A DNA stretch of 64,000 nucleotides from an uncultured bacterium. Lineage in GTDB: Bacteria > Bacillota > Clostridia > Lachnospirales > Lachnospiraceae. Both the position numbers and the translations under genes were made by a program. This document shows, one piece after another, positions 51,808-59,624 of the stretch; within the stretch, counting starts at the first letter, position 1; each line of letters opens with the position of its first letter. Under the pieces are notes generated by a model. The model did not search any database and was not told the origin of the DNA. It saw only the letters and a list, made by a program, of their open reading frames with translations. Where the stretch lies: positions 16,748 through 80,747 of the forward strand of contig CANCXX010000021.1 in assembly GCA_947381965.1 (NCBI GenBank). The letters run 5' to 3'.

Positions 51808-53019
51808 TTATTTATAGCAGTTGCCACAGGGAGTTTTACCTTTGGCAATTGCTTCTTCCAATGTTACCATATACGGATTATCCATATTGCACCCATCATT
51901 CTTGTGATACCTTCTGGCAGTGTCATCAATCCAGACCATTGTGCTGCTTTCATTAACTGGTTGCTGCTGTTCTGTATTGCTATAAGTATTAAGGTTATTT
52001 TCATTTGTACTCTGACCGCCTGTAGCCGGAACTGGATTGCTTGCAACATAGTTTGTGTTAGAATTTCCTTGTTCAACAGGCATAGTGTATAATACGGAAT
52101 TGTTTGTAGTATTATTGGCGGAGCTAATATTGGAAACGGCATAGTCAGCTTCTGCAGGGGTAAATCGTTCACCATATTCAGATATAAGCTGCTCTCGTAT
52201 TGCATCTGAAGACATATTCATTGTGGTTTGATAGTCTTTGGCCTTTTGCAGAGCATTATAGTTCCAATTGGTTGTTAGGTTGTCTACAGCATATTGCGCT
52301 TCTGAGGCGGTAAATTTTTCGCCATAGTCAGATATCAGCTGGTCATAAATGGCCGCTTTGGACATATACATTGTATCACTGTAGTTTTTTGCCGTTTGCA
52401 GCGCATTGAAGCTCCAGTCAGCATTTACATTATCCACAGCATATTGTGCTTCAGAGGGAGTAAATCGTTCCCCATATTCGGAAACCAGCTGGTCATAAAT
52501 AGAAGCTCTGGACATATACATCGTGTTGCTGTAGTTTTTTGCTGTTTGCAGTGCGTTGAAATTCCAGTCAGCGTTTATGTTGTCTATGGCATATTGGGCA
52601 GCATCGGGAGTGAGGCGTTCACCATAATCAGATGTCAGCTGGTCATAAATAGATGCCTTAGACATATACATTATATTGCTATAATCATTTGCTTTATTTA
52701 ATGCGGATTGGTATTCTTGTGAGATATTATTATTGGTGGCTGTTTCTGGTACTGTTTGGGCCACATTATCCTGATAACTGACGGGATTACTATCAGGTGC
52801 CATTTCGGGTGGGGAATAGGTGTCCTGATAGGCATTTACAATGCCCGTATTATTATCTGCCTGTATAACGGCAGTATTCTGAGAAGGAATGTTTTTGTTT
52901 TTCCCGGAGGAATTGTTGCCAAGGTTTGGATAGACGAATATTATATAGCAGACAAGTGTGGCAGCACATATGCTGATAACTGTAAAAAATAACGAAAACA
53001 TATCAAGTAATTTTTTCAT
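51808..53019 (-). CDS. Ltp-type surface protein with four repeats (superinfection-exclusion-like)
   Basis: 403 residues: an N-terminal membrane segment (about 8-30), a linker, four 50-residue repeats (about 106-305) with core 'YMSKASIYDQLTSDYGERLTPDAAQYAIDNI', then a Cys/His C-terminal domain ('YHKNDGC', 'CGNC'). The repeats match the host cell surface-exposed lipoprotein family (PF07553). Ltp of phage TP-J34 blocks DNA injection by other phages. Here the anchor is a membrane helix rather than a lipid. It lies between the integrase and the repressor, the classical place for such genes. Confidence 0.82.
   Translation of the reverse strand: MKKLLDMFSLFFTVISICAATLVCYIIFVYPNLGNNSSGKNKNIPSQNTAVIQADNNTGIVNAYQDTYSPPEMAPDSNPVSYQDNVAQTVPETATNNNISQEYQSALNKANDYSNIMYMSKASIYDQLTSDYGERLTPDAAQYAIDNINADWNFNALQTAKNYSNTMYMSRASIYDQLVSEYGERFTPSEAQYAVDNVNADWSFNALQTAKNYSDTMYMSKAAIYDQLISDYGEKFTASEAQYAVDNLTTNWNYNALQKAKDYQTTMNMSSDAIREQLISEYGERFTPAEADYAVSNISSANNTTNNSVLYTMPVEQGNSNTNYVASNPVPATGGQSTNENNLNTYSNTEQQQPVNESSTMVWIDDTARRYHKNDGCNMDNPYMVTLEEAIAKGKTPCGNCYK
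52150..52700 (-). repeat. Four tandem 150-bp repeats in the Ltp gene
   Basis: The block CAGCTGGTCATAAATAG recurs near 52638, 52488 and 52338 and in altered form near 52188, a 150-bp period. Confidence 0.8.
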
Positions 53020-53152
53020 TTGTAAAATCCCCCATTCTTATAAAACCGTTTTTTCTTATGTAATTTTCCAAAACTAAAAGAGGTTTTATTATAGACAACT
53101 TCTTTGGAACTTTTATCAACTGCCTTTATTGGTTTAGTCATGCTTTCTTTGC

Positions 53153-53824
53153 TTATTCGGCAAAGATAGAATCCAGCATATTATCGGACAATTGCATACC
53201 CGCGTCTACTCTTTCGTATGACCATTTGGCACTGGCATTGTTTAAATAGGGTATTGTCCAGAAAATAGCTACTTCTTTGACAGATGGTTGTTCCATTCCT
53301 ATTCTTGCTGCAAAATCACTGGAGTACATAGATAGCATTTCTTTTGAAGTTGATGCCTTATTTTTTTGGTTCCATGTTAATCTTGCTAAAATTATGTAAT
53401 CGCCATCCTCACCGGTTCCCAAGTTCTCATTGATTGATATGGATTCAATGCTTGTATATGTATAGTTTTCTGTAATTATTTTGACTGCATAATCCTGCAA
53501 TTTTTTTTCAGTGCTTTCAGCTTCATAGGTAGGTTCTACAGAAATCAATGGTATGGATGTAGGATTTTTGGTATGCTGTAGTGCTGAAGAGTCAGTAAAG
53601 GTGGCAGAGGAATTAGTTGTTATGTTGTTTGTGTCAGATGCGGTGTTATCCATCGTAAGCCCAAATCCGACAAAACTAATTATCAAAGTTATCGTAGATA
53701 TTCCAGAAAAAATAAAAGTCTTTTTAGCAGGCTTCTTCCGGATTAAATTTAATAATGCCCATAAAACAAAGACCGGAATACACAAAAAACTTATGCAGGA
53801 TATGATAAGAAATAGATTATTCAT
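53153..53824 (-). CDS. Phage lysogeny-module membrane protein, unknown
   Basis: 223 residues from the ATG at 53824 (GGGGGGA site). Two membrane segments (about 4-26 and 38-60), then a Ser/Thr-rich linker and a soluble domain outside. No family recognised. Its leader bases are almost identical to those of the Ltp gene, and both face the same way, so they probably share control and may act together at the cell surface. Confidence 0.65.
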   Translation of the reverse strand: MNNLFLIISCISFLCIPVFVLWALLNLIRKKPAKKTFIFSGISTITLIISFVGFGLTMDNTASDTNNITTNSSATFTDSSALQHTKNPTSIPLISVEPTYEAESTEKKLQDYAVKIITENYTYTSIESISINENLGTGEDGDYIILARLTWNQKNKASTSKEMLSMYSSDFAARIGMEQPSVKEVAIFWTIPYLNNASAKWSYERVDAGMQLSDNMLDSIFAE

Positions 53825-53861
53825 GTAAAATCCCCCCATTTTTTCTTATAAGTACTTATGA

Positions 53862-54497
53862 TTATTTAACATCGCTCTGAAAAGCAATGGCCTTCCCCAA
53901 AATATGAAAATTATTAAGCTCCTCATTCGTAAAAATCATATCCTCATAAGCTGGATTTTCCGCTTTTAGGATTACCATACTTTTATCCGCATAATAAAAG
54001 AATCTTTTTAGTGTGGCTTCATTATCGTTGTTTACAACAACTGCTGCAATTTCCCCATTCTCTACCATGTCCTGTTTACGAATAAATACGATATCGCCGT
54101 CCAAAATTCTTGCATTTATCATGCTGTTACCTTTAGCTTTTAAACAAAAATCAGCCTTAATATTAGTTCCTGCCATGATATAGCTTTCCCTGTCTTCACT
54201 GGCATATATTGGTTTCCCGCAGGCTATTTCTCCTAGTAGGGGGAAACGTTTTAGTTTAACCTGGTAAACATTATTTAAGGATATGATTTTTTCTTCTTCT
54301 GTCCAGCCCATGAGATAAGCAGGAGTAGTGCCAAGGGCCTCTGAAACTTTTAAAATTTTATCTCGTTTCATATTGGCAATCATTCCATTTTCCCATTTTC
54401 GAACGGTACTTTTGCCTACCCCTACCATATCTCCAAGCTCTTCAAGGGTCAATCCTTTTTGGGTTCTTAAGTTATATATTTTTTGCCCCATTTCCAT
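53862..54497 (-). CDS. CI-like phage repressor (XRE + S24 peptidase)
   Basis: 211 residues from the ATG at 54497 (GAGGTG site). N-terminal HTH 'LTLEELGDMVGVGKSTVRKWENG'; C-terminal LexA/S24 domain with 'GNSMINARILDGDIVFI' (Ser nucleophile) and 'EATLKRFFYY' (Lys). It would keep lysogeny and be inactivated by RecA-stimulated self-cleavage. A divergent Cro-like gene and palindromic operators lie upstream. Confidence 0.93.
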   Translation of the reverse strand: MEMGQKIYNLRTQKGLTLEELGDMVGVGKSTVRKWENGMIANMKRDKILKVSEALGTTPAYLMGWTEEEKIISLNNVYQVKLKRFPLLGEIACGKPIYASEDRESYIMAGTNIKADFCLKAKGNSMINARILDGDIVFIRKQDMVENGEIAAVVVNNDNEATLKRFFYYADKSMVILKAENPAYEDMIFTNEELNNFHILGKAIAFQSDVK

Positions 54498-54536
54498 AAA
54501 ATTCACCTCACTTATGAATATGATTATACACTAAAT

Positions 54537-54649
54537 GTGTCCTTTATGCAACGATAAATACACAAAATAAGAAAAAGTGTCATAAAAGACAAAAAGTGTA
54601 TTGACAAATTTGGGGGTATGTGGTAAATTGAAAGTGTCTTAAATGACAC
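54537..54649 (+). promoter_or_regulatory. Lysis/lysogeny switch: operators and early promoter
   Basis: Operator pattern GTGTC-N6-GACAC: full site at 54634-54649, near-full at 54577-54592 (GACAA end), and a half-site at 54537. Promoter TTGACA (54601-54606), 17 bases, TAAATT (54624-54629) with extended TG, reads toward the Cro-like gene. The full operator lies just after its -10, so repressor binding would block it. Confidence 0.75.
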
Positions 54650-54670
54650 AAAAGAAAGGAGATGTGTGGA

Positions 54671-54898
54671 TTGGATAAATACAAATTGGAATACGAAATG
54701 AGATCCAGGGGTATCTCAATTGAAAAAATGTGTGCTGATATTCATATGAGCCGTTCCACATTTTACCGTAAATGTAACGGGATTACGCAGTTTACTCAGA
54801 GAGAAATTCAGAGCATAGTTGATTATATTGGCCTGGATTCGCCTATGGGAATTTTTTTTACAGAAAAAGTGTCTAAAAAGACACCGTCATTAATATAG
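54671..54898 (+). CDS. Cro-like HTH protein
   Basis: 75 residues from TTG at 54671 with GGAG ten bases upstream; an ATG at 54662 touches that site and is less likely. HTH 'ISIEKMCADIHMSRSTFYRKCNG'. Divergent from the repressor, first gene of the early operon. An operator copy lies inside its 3' end. Confidence 0.78.
   Translation: MDKYKLEYEMRSRGISIEKMCADIHMSRSTFYRKCNGITQFTQREIQSIVDYIGLDSPMGIFFTEKVSKKTPSLI
54869..54884 (+). promoter_or_regulatory. Perfect operator copy inside the cro-like gene
   Basis: GTGTC-TAAAAA-GACAC, the same half-sites as in the switch region. Confidence 0.65.
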
Positions 54899-54916
54899 GG
54901 CAGGAGGTGAGAAAGA

Positions 54917-55174
54917 ATGTCAGAATTAGCACAGGAGCAGATTTTAGGGTTAACTGAACGCATAAGGGAAAATGCAGAAAAGCGTACAGGCATTAATGGC
55001 AAAAAAGTCCAAGAGACTGTCTCCTGCTATTTGAAGATAGCCAGAGACAATCAGTTGAACTATAACGAACTATTGCAGGTATTGGCATTCGTTAAGGAGT
55101 CGGTACTTCAATCTTTAAGTAAAGTTGCGATCTCAACACTTCCGGATACTACTTCTGATACTGCAAAGCCGTAA
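54917..55174 (+). CDS. Small early phage protein
   Basis: 85 residues, mostly helical, no known motif. GGAGGTG site. Its 3' end overlaps a minus-strand gene by 67 bases. Confidence 0.6.
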   Translation: MSELAQEQILGLTERIRENAEKRTGINGKKVQETVSCYLKIARDNQLNYNELLQVLAFVKESVLQSLSKVAISTLPDTTSDTAKP

Positions 55175-55299
55175 TCCGTTATAAAATTAGTAAATTGTGC
55201 CTTTCGGGATATCTGGTCATCTTCAGAATTATTGTGGGAATTCATTTTACAGGTTGCAAAAGCGATTCCAATGTCATGGGCACGTTGCTCTATAGTCAT
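55108..55299 (-). CDS. Small phage protein on the opposite strand
   Basis: 63 residues from the ATG at 55299 with GGAG site. 'MTIEQRAHDIGIAFATCKMNSHNN' recalls a group of small phage proteins in Lachnospiraceae. It converges with, and overlaps, the previous gene. Confidence 0.5.
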   Translation of the reverse strand: MTIEQRAHDIGIAFATCKMNSHNNSEDDQISRKAQFTNFITDYGFAVSEVVSGSVEIATLLKD

Positions 55300-55436
55300 A
55301 GGTATTGTTCTCCTTTCTTTAGTATTCCAGATGGCAGTCTGGTGATTACAGTATAGGAGACACACAAATTATTTTCAAGCAGTAGGAACAACCATTTGGA
55401 GAGGGGCAAAGCACTGATTGAACAAGAAGAAAGGAA

Positions 55437-55535
55437 GTGAAAGCAATAAAAGATAATGGGACAATACTATCCTTTATTTTGGGCTGTATCGTGGGCATAT
55501 GTATCAGGCTGTTAATGCGAAAATATGGGCTATAG
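55437..55535 (+). CDS. Possible 32-residue membrane peptide
   Basis: GTG start just after AAAGGAA, one hydrophobic segment 'ILSFILGCIVGICIRLL'. It might be a small phage membrane protein; the start spacing is poor, so confidence is low. Confidence 0.3.
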   Translation: MKAIKDNGTILSFILGCIVGICIRLLMRKYGL

Positions 55536-55865
55536 AAGATTGATAGATAGATCAGCCAGTATGGTGGTGAGAATACCGGCAATAAATCCAAGTAAGCGGT
55601 TTAACCATATTTCAGAGCGTTCCAGAACATAGAGCGAAGCCCTCTTTCCTTCACGGATACACAGAGGGTGGTTATACCCATCAGCCCAAGTAATGCAGAT
55701 ACATTCACTGGTTTCCAGGGCAAGTAATACTTTTAGTTTTTTGGGAGTGGAGCACAGCTTATTAATATCATCACCAGAAATAACGCCGGTTTCGTCATTG
55801 AAACACAGTTTTTCAATTTTATTAAGGCAGAAGCGCATTTTTATTCTCATTATAATACCAAACAT
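55530..55865 (-). CDS. Small phage protein with C-terminal membrane helix
   Basis: 111 residues from the ATG at 55865 with GGAGGG site. Soluble N-terminal part and a C-terminal hydrophobic segment. No family recognised. It faces away from the early operon. Confidence 0.55.
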   Translation of the reverse strand: MFGIIMRIKMRFCLNKIEKLCFNDETGVISGDDINKLCSTPKKLKVLLALETSECICITWADGYNHPLCIREGKRASLYVLERSEIWLNRLLGFIAGILTTILADLSINLL

Positions 55866-55930
55866 GGTATATCCCTCCATATGGGTATTATATCACAAAT
55901 TATTTACTTGCGGTAAAGGAGAAGAAAATT

Positions 55931-56119
55931 ATGACATTAGAAAAAATTTATAATATGGGTTTGGTCAAGGACAACACAGAAATATTCATCCGTGATGAAG
56001 ATTTTAAGGTGCTTGCGCATGGCAACTGGTATCTGGATAACGTTCTGAATTATATGCACCATGAAGTTGAATCCTTCACATGGCAGGATGATAACAAAGT
56101 TTATATTGATGTAGAGTAA
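55931..56119 (+). CDS. Small phage protein, unknown
   Basis: 62 residues after AAAGGAGA. Acidic; aromatic residues near the C-terminus ('ESFTWQDDNKVYIDV'). No known motif. Confidence 0.65.
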   Translation: MTLEKIYNMGLVKDNTEIFIRDEDFKVLAHGNWYLDNVLNYMHHEVESFTWQDDNKVYIDVE

Positions 56120-56160
56120 CTTAAATAATTGTGGTTTGCATACAGAAAGGATGGACAGCA

Positions 56161-56346
56161 ATGGCAATAAAAGGCGCAAAAAGCATAGCAGAATATAAAA
56201 TCAGACAGTACCTGCTCCAACTGGAAGTTCCCATGGAATATTTTTCGCTTTCCATGGACGGAAACAAGGGGATACTGACGGATGCAAACAATGATACATT
56301 GATTCTGATATATGATGCCGAAACTAAATCGGTATATGAAAAATAA
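56161..56346 (+). CDS. Small phage protein, unknown
   Basis: 61 residues from the ATG after GAAAGGATGG. Begins with 'AIKGAKSIAEYKIRQYL'; last part beta-rich. Part of the run of small early genes. Confidence 0.65.
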   Translation: MAIKGAKSIAEYKIRQYLLQLEVPMEYFSLSMDGNKGILTDANNDTLILIYDAETKSVYEK

Positions 56347-56420
56347 AACAGTTTATCAGAATTTGAAATAAGTACAAACCACACCCACATAAAATGAAAC
56401 ATCAGGAAGGAGGTCTGTTT

Positions 56421-56570
56421 ATGAGGGAAGCAGAAATTGATATGGAACTTACGCCTGAACGTGCGGCCCGAATAAAAGAAACCCTTTTAAGGCTGTTCGC
56501 TGACCAGATGGGATGGGACTATGACACAATGGAAGTAACTATTAAAAAAATTAACCAGGAACCAAGCTGA
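56421..56570 (+). CDS. Small phage protein, 49 residues
   Basis: Strong GGAAGGAGG site, ATG, 49 codons. Helical: 'LTPERAARIKETLLRLFADQMGWD'. No family recognised. Confidence 0.65.
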   Translation: MREAEIDMELTPERAARIKETLLRLFADQMGWDYDTMEVTIKKINQEPS

Positions 56571-56595
56571 ACGGTTCCACAAAGGGACAAGCATT

Positions 56596-56811
56596 TTGGA
56601 AAAGGTGATGAAAATAATAAGAAAGCAGAAGTTTTTTAAAATAATCACTATGATTGCATCATTATTAATATCCGCATTAATTGTTCTGAATCTGACAGGG
56701 ATATTAAATTTTGATTGGCGCTGGATGCTGCTTTTGGCAGGTGTTGTAGGTATGACGATAACAGCGCTTTGGCTATTTATAAATGTTTTATTAACCTTTG
56801 ATATTTGGTGA
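56596..56811 (+). CDS. Small two-helix membrane protein of the phage
   Basis: 71 residues from TTG at 56596 (AAAGGGA upstream), or 67 from ATG at 56608 (AAGGTG). Two hydrophobic segments. Could be an early membrane protein; not holin-like by position. Confidence 0.55.
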   Translation: MEKVMKIIRKQKFFKIITMIASLLISALIVLNLTGILNFDWRWMLLLAGVVGMTITALWLFINVLLTFDIW

Positions 56812-56823
56812 TAAAACAGTAAA

Positions 56824-56832
56824 GGGGGGGGG
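56824..56832 (+). repeat. Nine-base G tract before a small gene
   Basis: A run of nine G lies just before a small ORF where a ribosome site is expected. See findings. Confidence 0.8.
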
Positions 56833-56858
56833 CGAAAAAAATACAGAAATTCATAATT

Positions 56859-56975
56859 ATGACCATGGTGAAGCTGGATAAGAAGAATCGGACTGTAAAA
56901 GTTGTGGGAACGAAGACGTTGCCGTGCGAAAGAAAAGAGCCTGAAGGGACAGGCTCCGGTCAGAAAATCCGATAG
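56859..56975 (+). CDS. Possible 38-residue phage protein
   Basis: Reads 'MTMVKLDKKNRTVKVVGTKTLPC' and a Gly/Glu-rich end. In-frame sequence upstream of the ATG is open to the G tract, so the true start may be different. Confidence 0.45.
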   Translation: MTMVKLDKKNRTVKVVGTKTLPCERKEPEGTGSGQKIR

Positions 56976-57008
56976 CGTGTATGAACACAGGGAAAGGAGG
57001 CGGGAATT

Positions 57009-57137
57009 TTGGGAAACAATATATGCCCGTATTGTGGGGCGCATCTGGATCCGGGAGAGAAGTGTGATTGCCGGGAAGATGATAAAACAACTGTAACAAA
57101 GGGAACAGGATTGGAAGCAGAATCAGGCAGGAGCTAA
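57009..57137 (+). CDS. 42-residue zinc-ribbon-like protein
   Basis: TTG start after GGAAAGGAGG. Four Cys in 'CPYCGAHLDPGEKCDC', a small zinc finger common next to phage or integrative element replication genes. Too short to assign. Confidence 0.6.
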   Translation: MGNNICPYCGAHLDPGEKCDCREDDKTTVTKGTGLEAESGRS

Positions 57138-57179
57138 AGTAAAAACGTATTACAGCAAAAAAAATGGAGGGCAAAAAGG

Positions 57180-57668
57180 ATGATTGAAATTAAGATTATG
57201 GTTGAAGGACTAAACGGTCTGGCAGAAGCCATCAGAGAACTGGCGGTACATATGCACGGGCAAAAAAACACGGATGCACAGCAGACAGGCGTGTGGCAGC
57301 CGCAGGGGGCGGTGCAAAATCCGGCTCCGGCTTTCGGGGCGCCGGCGCTGCAGGGACAGGCATCCAGCCCAGTCCAGGCTTTTGGATCACCAGCACCGCA
57401 GGGACATGCATCTGGTCCGGCCTCAGCTTTTGGAACACCCACGTCACAGGGGGCCGTTATGCAGCCATCCGTACCTATAACGGCATCAGCCCAGGAATAC
57501 ACCATAGAACAGTTACAGGTGGCAGCAGCGGGCCTTACCAGCTCCGGGAAGATGCCACAGGTGATGGGGATATTGCAGAACTTTGGCATCCGTGCCATGA
57601 CTGAACTGCGGAAAGAACAGTACAGTGCCTTTGCAGGGGCCTTAAGGGAGGCAGGTGCACAAATCTGA
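57180..57668 (+). CDS. Phage protein with Pro/Gly/Gln repeat linker
   Basis: 162 residues: N-terminal helix ('GLNGLAEAIRELAVHM'), three 16-residue repeats starting 'AFGAPALQGQA', 'AFGSPAPQGHA', 'AFGTPTSQGAV' (about 51-98), and a helical C-terminal domain 'YTIEQLQVAAAGLTSSGKM...EQYSAFAGALREAGAQI'. Such proteins often precede DUF2800/DUF2815 genes in Clostridia phages; I infer a role in replication or recombination. Its stop overlaps the next ATG. Confidence 0.75.
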   Translation: MIEIKIMVEGLNGLAEAIRELAVHMHGQKNTDAQQTGVWQPQGAVQNPAPAFGAPALQGQASSPVQAFGSPAPQGHASGPASAFGTPTSQGAVMQPSVPITASAQEYTIEQLQVAAAGLTSSGKMPQVMGILQNFGIRAMTELRKEQYSAFAGALREAGAQI

Positions 57669-58915
57669 TGGGGAAAAAGGGAGAAAAGGCACATGCGCTT
57701 TTATCAGCTTCCAGCGCGAAAAAATGGATACACTGCACACCTTCAGCAAAGCTTGAAGCCAGCCTTCCGGATAAAGAGTCAGATTATGCAAAAGAAGGTA
57801 CCTTAGCCCACAGCATATGTGAGCTAAAACTTTCACGGCTGTTTACAGATAAAAACATGACAGAGCGCACTTACAAAAGCAGACTGAAAAAGTTGCAGCA
57901 GGATGCCCTCTACCAGCCGGAAATGGAAGGGTATACAGATGAATATGTTGATTATGTCTCACAGATAGCGTTTGGTTTTCCGGCAGCCCCGTTCCTGCGA
58001 ATAGAAGAAACAGTGCATTACGGCAACTGGGCGCCAGAGGGATTTGGAACAGTGGACTGCCTCATTATATATGGAGGTGAACTGCATATCATTGATTTTA
58101 AATATGGCAAAGGGATTCCAGTGAAAGCGGAAGGAAATTACCAGCTGGCGCTATACGCCCTGGGAGCCTATCAGGAGTACGGCTTCCTTTTTAATATAGA
58201 AACTGTGCATCTTCATATTGTTCAGCCAAGGACAGCCGGCGGTTCCTCATGGAGCACCACCCTGAAAGAGCTGTTAACGTGGGGGGAGGCAGTAGTAAAA
58301 CCTGCAGCAGAAAAGGCGTTCAGGGGGGAAGGGGAATTTTGTCCGGCAGATTATTGTCAGGGGGATAAAGAAAATTACTGCAGGGACGGCTTCTGCAAAG
58401 CATACGGAAGGTGTCGTGCGACCGTGGACAGGAATATGTCACTGATGGACGCAGCGTGGGATGACAAAGAGAACAAGAGGAAGGTTCCGCCCTTGCTTTC
58501 GTGGGAGGAAGTGGGACAGCTTCTGAAAAAGGCGATGTTTTTAAAAAGCTGGGTGGAAAATCTTGAAAAGATATCCCTTGAAAGAATTGTATCCGGCGGG
58601 ACAGTGCCCGGATGGAAAATTATAGAAGGGCGGAGCAGTCGTGCACTGCAGGATCCCGATGCCGTATTCCAGGAGCTGAAAAAGGCAGGGTATGAAGAAG
58701 AAGCGCTTTACAACAAAACGCCGATCAGTCTGACGAATCTGGAAAAGCTGCTAAACAAAGAAGACAGGGAAAATATTCTTACCCCGCACATTATTAAACC
58801 ACAGGGGGCGCCTAAGCTTGCACCGGAGGATGATGCACGGCCGGCAATGGTGATAAAGAAAATATCAGCAGAGGAAGCTTTTGGCGGGGATAATGAATAT
58901 TTACCATTTGATTAA
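57668..58915 (+). CDS. DUF2800 protein, Cas4/RecB-like nuclease fold
   Basis: 415 residues. 'LSASSAKKWIHCTPSAKLE' at the start and 'AKEGTLAHSICE' are typical of AddB/RecB-like nucleases; the core 'GTVDCLIIYGGELHIIDFKYGKG' gives the Asp and 'D-x-K' of a PD-(D/E)XK site. A Cys group 'CPADYC', 'CRDGFC', 'CR' after it suggests an iron-sulfur cluster. It probably processes DNA ends for phage replication or recombination. ATGA overlap upstream. Confidence 0.85.
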   Translation: MGKKGEKAHALLSASSAKKWIHCTPSAKLEASLPDKESDYAKEGTLAHSICELKLSRLFTDKNMTERTYKSRLKKLQQDALYQPEMEGYTDEYVDYVSQIAFGFPAAPFLRIEETVHYGNWAPEGFGTVDCLIIYGGELHIIDFKYGKGIPVKAEGNYQLALYALGAYQEYGFLFNIETVHLHIVQPRTAGGSSWSTTLKELLTWGEAVVKPAAEKAFRGEGEFCPADYCQGDKENYCRDGFCKAYGRCRATVDRNMSLMDAAWDDKENKRKVPPLLSWEEVGQLLKKAMFLKSWVENLEKISLERIVSGGTVPGWKIIEGRSSRALQDPDAVFQELKKAGYEEEALYNKTPISLTNLEKLLNKEDRENILTPHIIKPQGAPKLAPEDDARPAMVIKKISAEEAFGGDNEYLPFD

Positions 58916-58928
58916 GAAGGAGGATGAC

Positions 58929-59624
58929 ATGGCGATAACAACAGGCAGAGTAAGGGCAAGTTATGTAAATATTTTTCAGCCCAGGGTCCCGGAAAACGGA
59001 GGGGAGCCGAAATATTCGGTCACACTTTTAATTCCCAAGACGGATGCAGTGACCTTGAATGCCATATTTGCAGAAATAGAAAAGGCGAAACGGGACGGAA
59101 TCCAGAAATTTAACGGGGCCATTCCGCCCATGTGTAAAACACCTATTTACGATGGTGATGGGTACCGCCAGAGCGGGGAAGCCTTTGGGGAAGAATGCAG
59201 GGGCTGCATGGTCATGACCGCCTCCGCAAAAAACCAGCCTGTAATTGTTGACCTGAATATGCAGAATATTATCAATCCTGCAGATATTTACAGTGGATGC
59301 TATATCAGGGCAAACATTAATTTTTTTGCCTATAATACCAATGGCAATAAGGGAATCGGGTGTGGGCTGAATGCAGTACAGAAAATAGAAGACGGGGAGC
59401 CGCTGGCTATGCACGTGTCTGCGGAAGAAGCTTTTGGGGGTAGCAATACCTATACAGGGGGATTTATATATGGCACCGGCGTTCCACAGGGAACTGTTTC
59501 TTCCGGACAGCCTGCAGTGGGGGCCTTCGGACAGACGGGACAAACACAGGCGTTTTACCAACAGCCAGTTGACCCGATTACAGGCAGGCCGGCGCTGGGC
59601 GGAGGAGTGATGGGAATAGGGTGA
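58929..59624 (+). CDS. DUF2815 protein, ssDNA-binding-like
   Basis: 231 residues from the ATG at 58929 with GGAGG site. 'VRASYVNIFQPR', 'YSVTLLIPKTD', 'CYIRANINFFAYN' fit the DUF2815 family, thought to be an OB-fold ssDNA-binding protein of phages. C-terminal Gly/Gln-rich tail. A stretch 'SAEEAFGG' is shared with the end of the DUF2800 protein. Confidence 0.85.
   Translation: MAITTGRVRASYVNIFQPRVPENGGEPKYSVTLLIPKTDAVTLNAIFAEIEKAKRDGIQKFNGAIPPMCKTPIYDGDGYRQSGEAFGEECRGCMVMTASAKNQPVIVDLNMQNIINPADIYSGCYIRANINFFAYNTNGNKGIGCGLNAVQKIEDGEPLAMHVSAEEAFGGSNTYTGGFIYGTGVPQGTVSSGQPAVGAFGQTGQTQAFYQQPVDPITGRPALGGGVMGIG

Noticed and set aside
52150-52700. CRISPR-like array on the minus strand
   Set aside because: 150-bp period equals a 50-residue protein repeat; no spacers.
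56487-57044. Minus-strand 185-codon frame in the phage
   Set aside because: Covers several plus-strand small genes with good ribosome sites and shows no protein-like pattern.
57134-57694. Minus-strand 186-codon Cys/Ala-rich frame
   Set aside because: Shadow of the Pro/Gly/Gln repeat gene.
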